Positions 1-6,052 of a stretch of DNA of 10,954 nt are shown in pieces. A program made the position numbers and the translations under genes. Position 1 is the first letter of the stretch. Each line of letters opens with the position of its first letter. A model generated the notes under the pieces. That model worked only from the letters and a program-made list of their open reading frames with translations, was not told where the DNA came from and searched no databases. Source of the stretch: Anaerolineaceae bacterium (GTDB taxonomy: Bacteria > Chloroflexota > Anaerolineae > Anaerolineales > Anaerolineaceae); assembly GCA_028714615.1 (NCBI GenBank), contig JAQTMA010000080.1, positions 1 through 10,954 of the forward strand, read 5' to 3'.

Positions 1-386
1 ACCCGCTCGGATGCTCTTTCCCGGATCGAAGGCTTCGCGTCACGGCTCAAGATCTCTAACACCCGTTTGGTGGCCTTATCGTTATAGACCAGGCGAGAGC
101 GTACACCTTCGTCGGGGTCGGCAGCCAGGAGCAACTGGATCCGTTCTGGCAGCTTTCGTTTCATCGCGACCAGGCTGCGAACCTCCGCACTCGGGTCCTG
201 ACTGAGCATATCCAGGACCTCGCTTGAGATGGTTTTGTTCTGGGCTACCCACGCGCGCATCTCTGGGTAGTTTTTAATGATCTCGAACCAGACAGCGTCG
301 CTCGCCGGCTCTTGAGATGCGCGATGATGGTCGGATGGATTGCTACTCGTCCGTAACTGGGCAAACTCTTCGGAACTTTTAATCAT
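1..386 (-). CDS. LRV/HEAT-like repeat protein (C-terminus beyond window edge)
   Basis: The ATG lies at 386-384 and 128 codons are open down to the left edge without a stop, so the C-terminus is missing. I see an acidic/polar N-terminal region (residues 1-45, starting MIKSSEEF). From about residue 50 there are degenerate repeats of about 24 residues with the pattern L-x2-L-(S/A)-x-D-P-x3-V-R-S: LSQDPSAEVRS at 61-71, LAADPDEGVRS at 87-97 and LSRDAKPSIRE at 113-123. This pattern is characteristic of leucine-rich repeat variant (LRV) or short HEAT-like alpha solenoids, which usually act as protein-binding scaffolds. No signal peptide or membrane segment is visible, so it is probably cytoplasmic. 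Only a weak purine-rich stretch precedes the ATG. The gene is separated from the upstream minus-strand cluster by over 100 bp and may have its own promoter. The function is unknown; the repeat assignment is by eye. Confidence 0.72.
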   Translation of the reverse strand, partial: MIKSSEEFAQLRTSSNPSDHHRASQEPASDAVWFEIIKNYPEMRAWVAQNKTISSEVLDMLSQDPSAEVRSLVAMKRKLPERIQLLLAADPDEGVRSRLVYNDKATKRVLEILSRDAKPSIRERASER

Positions 387-501
387 GTGTGGCTTTCTTT
401 GAAACCAAGATTTTTCGCGAGGGTCGATTTCCGCCAGGACTACGTCCATCTACCGGATGATACCACGCATCGGACCCCCAGGAGGCTTGACCTGGTTCAG
501 A

Positions 502-594
502 CTACGAGGCATCCTCAGCCTGCCATCCCTTGCGCTGCATGAAGTCCCCATGATCGACAGGCGTGTCGTGCTCAATCACCAGTCCAGCCATCAT
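502..594 (-). CDS. Possible 30-aa small protein coupled to hlyIII-like gene
   Basis: A short open frame starts with ATG-ATG, the first ATG (594-592) overlapping the TGA stop (593-591) of the hemolysin III gene as ATGA, and ends at TAG (504-502). The peptide begins MMAGLVIEHDT and ends WQAEDAS. It is hydrophilic and mixed-charge with no membrane helix, and codon third positions are mostly G or C, like the neighbouring genes. The overlap geometry is the one used for coupled translation, which is the only real argument for it. I recognise no family. It could equally be non-coding 3' sequence. A 5-bp hairpin (CCAGG at 478-482 with CCTGG at 491-495) lies just beyond the stop but has no T tract, so it is at best a weak end signal. 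Confidence 0.25.
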   Translation of the reverse strand: MMAGLVIEHDTPVDHGDFMQRKGWQAEDAS

Positions 595-1259
595 GGCAGC
601 AGCCCTACTGGTGCGACCGAGATCACTATGGCGATGAAGTGGCTGAGACAACCTAGGATGACGAAGATATGCCAGAGCTCATGGAAACCGAAGACACCGG
701 GGAAGAGATTGGGCCGCTTGAGGATGTAGATGACCGCCCCGACGGTGAAGGAAGCGCCTCCCAAAGCAAGCCATACCAACCCCGCGGTAGGGAGGGTGCG
801 CAACATCTCACCCGCTGCCAGGACCGAAAGCCAGCCCATGAGCAGGTAGACACCGGTGGTCACCCAGCGCGGAGCCTGGATCACGAAAATCTTCACCCCG
901 ATACCGGTGAGAGCCATCGCCCAGACCATTGCCAGTAGACCCCAACGCCAGAAGCCGGCGAAAAGCACCAGGCAGAATGGCGTGTAACTCCCGGCGATAA
1001 GCGCATAAATGGCAGCGTGGTCCATCTTGCGCAGCGCCAGGGCCGCCCGGGGTGGCGCAGAGACCAGGTGGTAGGTGGCGCTGGCAGAAAGTAAAAACAC
1101 CAGGCTGAGCCCGTAGATCAGCAAGGCCAGCATACGGACACCATCTCCTCGAACGGAAACCAACACTATCCCGGTACCGAGTGCTGCTATCAGGGCCGCC
1201 GCCAGGTGGGTCAGCCCGCTAACCGGATCGCGGAGTTTCTGGTACCAGGGTTGGTTCAT
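591..1259 (-). CDS. trhA: Hemolysin III / PAQR-family seven-helix membrane protein
   Basis: This 222-aa polytopic membrane protein has about seven hydrophobic segments, near residues 16-35, 43-63, 84-101, 106-126, 135-153, 159-180 and 196-215. The PAQR/hemolysin III metal-site signatures are present: S60-x3-H64 (SATYH), D80-H81 (MDHAAIY) and H193-x3-H197 (HELWH) in the last helix. In this superfamily these residues coordinate a zinc ion and suggest a hydrolase-like site within the membrane. The bacterial members (TrhA, formerly YqfA) are linked to membrane-fluidity or lipid homeostasis, and the hemolysin name is historical. The length matches the usual 200-230 aa. The ATG at 1259 lies 21 bp after the DUF1294 stop, so this is a downstream operon member; no strong Shine-Dalgarno sequence is visible. 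Family assignment is firm, the specific role is inferred. Confidence 0.93.
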   Translation of the reverse strand: MNQPWYQKLRDPVSGLTHLAAALIAALGTGIVLVSVRGDGVRMLALLIYGLSLVFLLSASATYHLVSAPPRAALALRKMDHAAIYALIAGSYTPFCLVLFAGFWRWGLLAMVWAMALTGIGVKIFVIQAPRWVTTGVYLLMGWLSVLAAGEMLRTLPTAGLVWLALGGASFTVGAVIYILKRPNLFPGVFGFHELWHIFVILGCLSHFIAIVISVAPVGLLP

Positions 1260-1280
1260 CTGCGTGGATTGGCTCTCGAT

Positions 1281-1637
1281 TTAAGTGAGCAGGGGTCGGA
1301 GCAACAAGAAATAAAGCAGGACGGCTGCCAATTGCGCGGCGGTCACCAGCCAGAACTTCTTCTGGAACGTACGCTTGATGGTTTTATGGCGGAAGAGCTG
1401 CATGGCAGCCAACGCTGCAAGCGTTCCGCCCAGAAGGCCCAGCCCAAGCAGCACCGTTTCCGGTACGCGCATCTTCCCCGACCCGGCGATCGCCTTATCA
1501 TACCCATAAGTGAGCAGGGTGACCAGGTTGATGGCTACCAGCCAGGCCATCCAGGCGTTCAACGCAAACAGCCAACCGGAGCCGGTGGCAATCAGCAGGG
1601 CAGGCATGAGCGTAAAGACTCCGAAACGATAGGTCAC
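1281..1637 (-). CDS. DUF1294 small membrane protein
   Basis: The 118-aa product has hydrophobic segments near residues 10-25, 29-46, 62-82 and 97-114. The DUF1294 signature lies between them: Y46-D47-K48 followed by R57-V-P-E60, G70-G71, and F83-R-H84-K85-T86 with F91 (FRHKTIKRTF). This family is small, widespread and of unknown function in the inner membrane; some relatives are fused to cold-shock domains, but this one is not. I chose the GTG at 1637 because it overlaps the GNAT gene's TGA as GTGA, a typical coupled start. An upstream TTG at 1697 would add 20 residues overlapping GNAT without family similarity, and ATG at 1607 is a shorter alternative. It sits between the GNAT and PAQR genes in one transcript. 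Confidence 0.85.
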   Translation of the reverse strand: MTYRFGVFTLMPALLIATGSGWLFALNAWMAWLVAINLVTLLTYGYDKAIAGSGKMRVPETVLLGLGLLGGTLAALAAMQLFRHKTIKRTFQKKFWLVTAAQLAAVLLYFLLLRPLLT

Positions 1638-2092
1638 GAGAATCGGGCCAGGTCTATGGAGAAATAGGCATTCCCATCCTGAAAACGGGTGATGCAAAAG
1701 CCAGCCTTCTGGTAAAAGCGGACAGCATCCTGCCAGGTTGCGGTTGTCTCCAAGATCACCTGGCGGTAACCGGCTGCCTGGGCATGCCTGAGCAATTGGC
1801 GGAGAATCTGCCCGCCAATGCCATGCTGGCGCCGCGCAGCCGCCACCGACATGCGCACGATCTCGGCGGTTTCAGCCGAACGCGGGACGAGCGCCCCGCT
1901 GCCGACAACCTGGCCGTTTACTCGCGCAACCAAGAAGGTTGCCGTTGCATAGCTCGAGGCGATATTGTCCAGGTCCGGATTTTTGGTCGGATCGAGGCGC
2001 CCCCAGCGTTCACCCAGCCCTGCCAGGATGAGCGCGCGTACCTCGGCCTGATCTTCAGGTTTGAAGGCGCTGAGGATAACCTGCGAATTCAC
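1634..2092 (-). CDS. GNAT-family N-acetyltransferase
   Basis: The 152-aa protein has the standard GNAT length and architecture. Strand beta-4 (ATFLVARVNGQVVGSGAL, residues 51-68) leads to motif A, where the acetyl-CoA pyrophosphate-binding loop R88-Q-H-G91-I-G93 follows the conserved E77-I-V-R-M-S-V strand. A later strand (QVILET, 111-116) is followed by F126-Y127-Q-K-A-G-F, the motif B helix whose tyrosine commonly acts as general acid. It would transfer acetyl from acetyl-CoA to an amine; the substrate cannot be told from sequence. The start is GTG at 2092, 8 bp downstream of the preceding gene's stop, with only a weak purine-rich stretch ahead. Its TGA overlaps the DUF1294 GTG by 4 bp. Family call is secure, substrate unknown. 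Confidence 0.92.
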   Translation of the reverse strand: MNSQVILSAFKPEDQAEVRALILAGLGERWGRLDPTKNPDLDNIASSYATATFLVARVNGQVVGSGALVPRSAETAEIVRMSVAAARRQHGIGGQILRQLLRHAQAAGYRQVILETTATWQDAVRFYQKAGFCITRFQDGNAYFSIDLARFS

Positions 2093-2100
2093 CTGCGTCT

Positions 2101-2445
2101 CTACTTATAGAACCCTTTGGGTCCGGCAGGGGTCACGCGGTACATACCCGAAAAGGTGTCTTCCGCCGATACACGGACATCCAGTTTGCGTCCATCGTTC
2201 AGCGCCAGGGTCAACGTATCGCCGGACGAGAGGGTTGAGATGACGTCCGGGTGCAGACGCTCCTGCTGGCTCACCGTCACGGTTCCCAAAATATCCACGA
2301 GGCCTGGACCCCCATCCGGAATGGTTACCGGCGCTTCACGGGCAACCCGCAGATTGTAGATCACTGCGGCTACCAGTTTTTTTTTGCAATATATTTCACC
2401 CCTGCCGCTTGGGTTTTCCAAAACCACCCTATTCTTTTGTTCCAT
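2101..2445 (-). CDS. Conserved-looking beta-rich hypothetical protein
   Basis: I do not recognise this 114-aa protein. It is soluble-looking and rich in predicted beta strands: a basic N-terminal part (R15-G-E-I-Y-C-K-K-K, residues 15-23), strand LVAAVIYNLRV (24-34), a P-rich turn (TIPDGGPGL, 41-49), strands ILGTVTV (52-58) and DTLTLALNDGRKLDVRV (76-92), and a final MYRVTP strand. GDTLTLALNDG is the kind of strand-turn-strand seen in small beta-barrels, but no catalytic motif is visible. The ATG at 2445 has AGGA 6 nt upstream. An alternative ATG at 2499, preceded by GGAAG, would add 18 residues including a C-x2-C (GCSSC). The three lysine codons at 21-23 are a run of nine A. It is the first gene of the cluster with GNAT, DUF1294 and the PAQR protein. 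Confidence 0.65.
   Translation of the reverse strand: MEQKNRVVLENPSGRGEIYCKKKLVAAVIYNLRVAREAPVTIPDGGPGLVDILGTVTVSQQERLHPDVISTLSSGDTLTLALNDGRKLDVRVSAEDTFSGMYRVTPAGPKGFYK
2377..2385 (-). repeat. A9 homopolymer inside a coding region
   Basis: Nine consecutive T on the plus strand, read as AAA-AAA-AAA (Lys21-Lys23) in the 114-aa gene. Runs of nine A are known substrates for polymerase slippage in transcription and replication. The current frame is open on both sides. Confidence 0.9.
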
Positions 2446-2652
2446 ACTTGATCCTATGAATTGTAGATTCTTCGCGTCCATGCAACTCGAACAGCCCATA
2501 GCAACTTCCAGCCGCTTTCCCACCCGAACTGCGGTTAGGTCGATTCACCTGGAGCTTCAATTGTCGCTGTCAAAGAGAAGATGGACGATATCTATGTGAG
2601 TATAAACCCATTTCCGTAATTCTGGAATAGTATTTTGGGATTCGTTTTTTAA

Positions 2653-2680
2653 TTGGATACATATTATCGCATTATATGAT
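2653..2680 (+). promoter_or_regulatory. Candidate sigma-70-type promoter for the desaturase
   Basis: TTGGAT (2653-2658) and TATGAT (2675-2680) are spaced by 16 bp in the AT-rich island upstream of the desaturase; an overlapping TATACT at 2680-2685 is a second -10 option. Transcription from here would give a leader of about 125 nt. An inverted pair CATAT (2660-2664) and ATATG (2674-2678) spans the spacer and -10, which could be an operator or chance in AT-rich DNA. This is inferred from hexamer matches only. Confidence 0.35.
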
Positions 2681-2787
2681 ATACTGGGTTTATTCAAGTT
2701 CCCGGCCTGCAAATACAAACTGAAATCCTGGTCGGATTGTAAACACTGGCAGTATTTGCTCTCCACACCGATAGTGGCCGAATCGCG

Positions 2788-2804
2788 CCTTTTCCGAGAA
2801 AGGA
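2788..2804 (+). promoter_or_regulatory. Ribosome binding site within a small hairpin
   Basis: AAAGGA (2799-2804) is a good Shine-Dalgarno sequence 7 nt before the desaturase ATG. CCTTT at 2788-2792 pairs perfectly with AAAGG at 2799-2803, and a U·G pair can close a CCGA loop. The stem therefore covers the Shine-Dalgarno core. It is short and mostly A-U, so it would melt easily. Confidence 0.5.
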
Positions 2805-2811
2805 ATTCGCC

Positions 2812-3846
2812 ATGAGTACTGATACCTCGTCCCAACATTCATCCTGGAAACTACCCTCGATGAAAGAGCTCCGGCCGATGCTGGAGCCGTACATCCGCCC
2901 GCGCATCAGCAAAGGCGCCATCCAACTGGCCAACACGTTCATCCCGTATCTCGTCCTGTGGTACCTGATGTGGCGCAGCCTGGCCGTCTCCTACTGGCTG
3001 ACGTTACTGCTTTCCATCGTCGCCGGGGGATTCCTGGTGCGCATTTTTATTTTCTTCCACGATTGTGGGCACAATTCGTTCTTTCCATCCACCCAAGCCA
3101 ATCGAAAGGTTGGTTTTTGGTTGGGACTGCTCGTGTTCACGCCAAGCGAACAATGGTGGCACGCTCACGCCATCCACCACGCCACCAGCAGCAATCTCGA
3201 CCGCCGTGGGATTGGCGACGTAAAAACCCTGACGGTCGCTGAGTACCTGGCTGCCTCCTGGTGGCAGAAGCTTTGGTACCGTATCATCCGCAACCCATTC
3301 TTCTTCTTGGGATTCGGGCCGGTAGCCGTCTTTCTGTTGGCGAACCGCCTCCCGAACCCACGCTTCAGTAAACGCGAAACGCTCAACGTCGTGTGGACCA
3401 ACCTGGGGATCATCGCCCTGGCAGCCGTGGTTTCCCTCTTGATTGGCTTCAAAGCCTATGTTCTCATCCAACTACCCGTCATCTGGATCGCGGGGACGGC
3501 AGGCATCTGGATGTTCTACGTCCAGCACCAGTTCGAGGACATGTATTGGGCCAATAACAACGAGTGGGAGTACATTTCCTCCGCGCTGCAAGGGGCTTCC
3601 TACTACCGGCTTCCGGGTGTGCTGCGCTGGTTCACCGGGAATATCGGTTTCCACCACATCCACCATCTCAACCCGCGCATCCCCAATTACGAGCTGGATC
3701 ACTGTTACTACAGTAACCCAACCCTGCAAACCTGCGTAAAAACCATTTCCTTCAAGAAAGCCTTCCCCTGCCTGTTCCTCAACCTGTGGGACGAGGAGCA
3801 GCAGCGCATGATCGGCTTCAAAGATATTAAACAACCGCACTCATGA
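2812..3846 (+). CDS. Membrane fatty acid desaturase (delta-12-like)
   Basis: This 344-aa integral membrane di-iron desaturase would insert a cis double bond into an acyl chain using O2 and an electron donor such as ferredoxin. All three histidine boxes are present: H83-D-C-G-H87 (HDCGHNS), H119-A-I-H122-H123 (HAIHHATSS) and H281-H-I-H284-H285 (FHHIHHLNP). An extra conserved-type H239 lies in YVQHQFED. Hydrophobic pairs lie near 42-82, before the first box, and near 164-238, between the second and third. The pattern resembles bacterial and plastid delta-12/omega-3 acyl-lipid desaturases more than acyl-ACP or sphingolipid types, but regiospecificity cannot be read from sequence. The ATG at 2812 has AAAGGA at 7 nt spacing. 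It stands alone on the plus strand with a long leader, so it is probably separately regulated; desaturases are commonly induced by cold or membrane state. The aerobic reaction implies at least facultative O2 use. Confidence 0.93.
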   Translation: MSTDTSSQHSSWKLPSMKELRPMLEPYIRPRISKGAIQLANTFIPYLVLWYLMWRSLAVSYWLTLLLSIVAGGFLVRIFIFFHDCGHNSFFPSTQANRKVGFWLGLLVFTPSEQWWHAHAIHHATSSNLDRRGIGDVKTLTVAEYLAASWWQKLWYRIIRNPFFFLGFGPVAVFLLANRLPNPRFSKRETLNVVWTNLGIIALAAVVSLLIGFKAYVLIQLPVIWIAGTAGIWMFYVQHQFEDMYWANNNEWEYISSALQGASYYRLPGVLRWFTGNIGFHHIHHLNPRIPNYELDHCYYSNPTLQTCVKTISFKKAFPCLFLNLWDEEQQRMIGFKDIKQPHS

Positions 3847-3884
3847 CCAGGACGCTCCAGGCGCCGCGTTGGATGATCTTGTCC

Positions 3885-4508
3885 TCATAGGGCTTTGAGC
3901 AGCACCTTGGCAGCTTTTCGGACGACCCCGCGCCGGTCGTTCAGAAATGGTCTGGCCGACTCCCGAATCTCAACCATTTTGTCCGGGGTTTGTCTGGCGA
4001 CCTTCAGCAGCCCCTGGAGAGCGTGCCCGGCCTGTTTGCCGTCCCACGCAACCAGCATCTGAACCAGGGTCGGGAAGGCCTGCTCGGCGGGGTGCTTGCC
4101 GCTGGCTGCATAGTTGCCAACGCTATCGACCAGGTAATCTCGGACGATGATACTCGCATCATGCAGGAGTATTTCATGGAGAGCCGGCAAATGCCGGCCA
4201 ATGACAGCCGGATCAGCCTGGCTGATCAAGGCCAACGCATGAGCAATCTCCCAGCGCACCCGGGTGGTGCGATCAGCAAGCAGGGGGATCAGTTTTTCTG
4301 CATAAGGCATAACCAACTCGGGGTGATCTTCGGCAACCTGGGTCATCACCTCGGCGCAGTCGCCGGCCAGGGCCGGATTGGGACCACCCAGCCCCTCGGC
4401 AATTTCCGCTATCCATTCAGGCGTGTTGATGCAAAGGAGAGCGGCATTTCGATTGGATGTCTCGCTTCGATCGCCTCTGGACGAGGATAATTGGGTCAAG
4501 ATGCTCAT
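3885..4508 (-). CDS. HEAT-repeat protein
   Basis: The 207-aa product is built of helical pairs typical of HEAT repeats: A48-G-D-C-A-E-V-M, then Y69-A-E-K-L-I-P-L-L-A-D with V84-R-W-E-I-A-H-A-L-A, then L107-P-A-L-H-E-I-L-L with V122-R-D-Y-L-V-D-S-V, then F145-P-T-L-V-Q-M-L, and a last repeat ending V195-V-R-K-A-A-K-V-L-L-K. The conserved Val-Arg after a turn recurs at 84, 122 and 196. Such solenoids bind proteins or nucleic acids; no enzyme motif, signal peptide or membrane segment is seen. I chose the ATG at 4508, preceded by a G-rich stretch, over a TTG at 4535. It lies 74 bp downstream of the RNB ribonuclease gene on the same strand, so cotranscription is possible but not compelled. It converges on the desaturase with 38 bp between and no clear terminator. 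Confidence 0.82.
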   Translation of the reverse strand: MSILTQLSSSRGDRSETSNRNAALLCINTPEWIAEIAEGLGGPNPALAGDCAEVMTQVAEDHPELVMPYAEKLIPLLADRTTRVRWEIAHALALISQADPAVIGRHLPALHEILLHDASIIVRDYLVDSVGNYAASGKHPAEQAFPTLVQMLVAWDGKQAGHALQGLLKVARQTPDKMVEIRESARPFLNDRRGVVRKAAKVLLKAL

Positions 4509-4582
4509 ATCCCAACCCGCATGGAGACTGTCCAAAAGTGGTCCCGCGTGACCGTGTTCATCAAAATCTCCTTTGCTTGGGA

Positions 4583-6052
4583 TTAACCGCGCACGAAATC
4601 TATGAAGCCACGCTCGACATCCGTGGAAATCAATCGGACCCGGATGCGGTCGCCCACATCCACGCCCTCAAAACCCTTCATTAGCCGGCCCTCCACGGGA
4701 ACTGTGAGCAGGCGCACCCAGGTGCCCTTCGGAGCAGCCCCGGTGACCATGGCGTCGAAATGCTCGCCGATGCGTTCCTCGAGCAGCAGCGCAGCGGCGG
4801 ACTTTACTACCTGCCGTTCGACTTTATGGGCGGCGTCCTCTGCTGCGGTGCAGTGTTGCGCCAGTTCTCCCAACTCATCTACCGGGTAGGGGACCGGCTG
4901 GTTATCGATTGCCGCCTTCAACAAACGCTGGGTAATCAGGTCGGGGAAACGGCGGTTGGGCGCGGTGGAATGAGAATAATCCTGGACGGCCAGGCCAAAA
5001 TGTCCGGGCGGGGTTTCACCCGGGAGATCAGCAACGTACTCGCCGGCGCCCAACAGCTTGATCACAGCCAGGGACAGGTCGGGGAAGCGCAGGGGATCGA
5101 CCGCTTTTTCTTTTTGCAAGAAAGCTTCGAGGGCTTTGGCATCCGGATTCGCGGGAAGCTCGACTCTGTGCTCCCCGGCCAGCTCGACGATGCGCTCCCA
5201 GCGTTTCGGCGTTCGCACCACCCGGCGGATGGAAGGAAACTGCTTTGATTCCAGGTAGCGAGCAGTCACCCCATTTGCACCGATCATGAAATCTTCGATG
5301 AGCTCCTTCGCCCGGTTTTTTCCCTCCGCTTCGAGATCGCGGATTTCTCCGTCGCTAAAAACCGGCCTGGCTTCCAAAGTATCCAGACTCAGCGCTCCCT
5401 GCTGGTGGCGCAGGTTCTTCATGCGCTGCGCAACCTTATCCTGCAGGCGCAAGTTTTCGGCCAGGCCGGGGACAGCCGCTGCCTTTTCGGGGATGGGCCC
5501 GCTTCCATCCAGCCAGGCTGCCAGGCTGTTGTAGGCTAGCTTGGCCTGGTTGCGCACGCTGGCGCGGTAGACATCGGAATGCTGCACGGAGCCATCCGGG
5601 CCGATGTGCATCTCGACGACCACCGCCAGGCGGTCCCCCTGGAAAGCCAGAGAAGTCAGGTCGGTTGAGAGCCTCTCGGGCAGCATGGGGAAGATCTCCG
5701 CGGCGGTATACACCGAGGTAGTGTTGTGGCAGGCATGCATATCGATGGCCGACCCCAATTTCACTAACGCATCCACGTCGGCGATGGCTACCAGGACCTT
5801 TACCTGGCCGGAACCCAGCTCCTCCGCCGTCGTCAACTGGTCCAGGTCCATCGAATCGTCATTGTCAATCGATGCCCAGAGCAGATGGCGCAGATCTCGA
5901 GGCGGTTTCCCGTCCAAGGAAGCCGGTCCGTGAATTTTCTCCACCTCAGCCAGCACTTCCGGAGCAAAATCGGGGAGCAAGCCCCGGGCAATCATCGCCT
6001 GGTGAGCAATACCCTGCAAGATGGCGCGGTGTTGTTTTTCGGTAGGGTTCAT
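4583..6052 (-). CDS. RNB-domain (RNase II/R superfamily) ribonuclease
   Basis: This 489-aa protein is a probable 3'-5' exoribonuclease. The RNB catalytic domain spans about 55-425. Its first metal site reads S61-I-D63-N-D-D-S-M-D69-L-D71-Q72, matching D-x5-D-x-D of RNase II/R but with Gln where those enzymes have the fourth Asp. The RNA-binding hallmark appears as Y359-S-H-S-T-A-P-N-R367-R368-F-P-D371. Residues of about 432-489 look like a single C-terminal S1/OB domain. The two N-terminal cold-shock domains of RNase II/R are missing; only about 50 residues precede the RNB core, so the protein is much shorter than E. coli RNase R. The start is fixed by the ATG at 6052, which overlaps the DinB-fold TGA as ATGA with GGAG upstream. 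The open frame runs back to 6241, but that stretch overlaps the DinB gene. I give no symbol because it is a distinct short subfamily. Its substrate is unknown. Confidence 0.9.
   Translation of the reverse strand: MNPTEKQHRAILQGIAHQAMIARGLLPDFAPEVLAEVEKIHGPASLDGKPPRDLRHLLWASIDNDDSMDLDQLTTAEELGSGQVKVLVAIADVDALVKLGSAIDMHACHNTTSVYTAAEIFPMLPERLSTDLTSLAFQGDRLAVVVEMHIGPDGSVQHSDVYRASVRNQAKLAYNSLAAWLDGSGPIPEKAAAVPGLAENLRLQDKVAQRMKNLRHQQGALSLDTLEARPVFSDGEIRDLEAEGKNRAKELIEDFMIGANGVTARYLESKQFPSIRRVVRTPKRWERIVELAGEHRVELPANPDAKALEAFLQKEKAVDPLRFPDLSLAVIKLLGAGEYVADLPGETPPGHFGLAVQDYSHSTAPNRRFPDLITQRLLKAAIDNQPVPYPVDELGELAQHCTAAEDAAHKVERQVVKSAAALLLEERIGEHFDAMVTGAAPKGTWVRLLTVPVEGRLMKGFEGVDVGDRIRVRLISTDVERGFIDFVRG

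Larger units (their letters stand above)
2446..2811. other. Divergent intergenic region, AT-rich in its centre
   Basis: These 366 bp separate the minus-strand cluster from the desaturase. Positions of about 2590-2700 are clearly richer in A and T than the rest of the window, with T runs and TATA-like words. On the minus strand a perfect TTGACA (plus-strand 2568-2573) could be a -35 for the leftward cluster, but I see no good -10 at 16-18 bp. On the plus strand a promoter candidate and a hairpin over the desaturase ribosome site are listed separately. Several frames are open for 60-90 codons here, but none has coding character. Confidence 0.6.

Noticed and set aside
457..560. Structured-looking segment with several short hairpins, considered as an SRP RNA or TPP riboswitch on the minus strand
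   Set aside because: A CCAGGTCA word and GAGG/CCTC and CCAGG/CCTGG pairs are present, but the invariant SRP loop with GGAAG and the conserved TPP core words are absent.
1638..1697. TTG start giving DUF1294 20 more residues
   Set aside because: It overlaps the end of the GNAT gene and the extension does not resemble the family; the GTGA-coupled GTG is preferred.
2557..2838. 93-codon minus-strand ORF across the desaturase leader
   Set aside because: It runs through AT-rich promoter DNA, has no ribosome site or recognisable motif, and overlaps the true desaturase start.
3004..3471. Antisense ORF of 155 codons opposite the desaturase
   Set aside because: The desaturase histidine boxes prove the plus-strand frame; the antisense product has no motifs.
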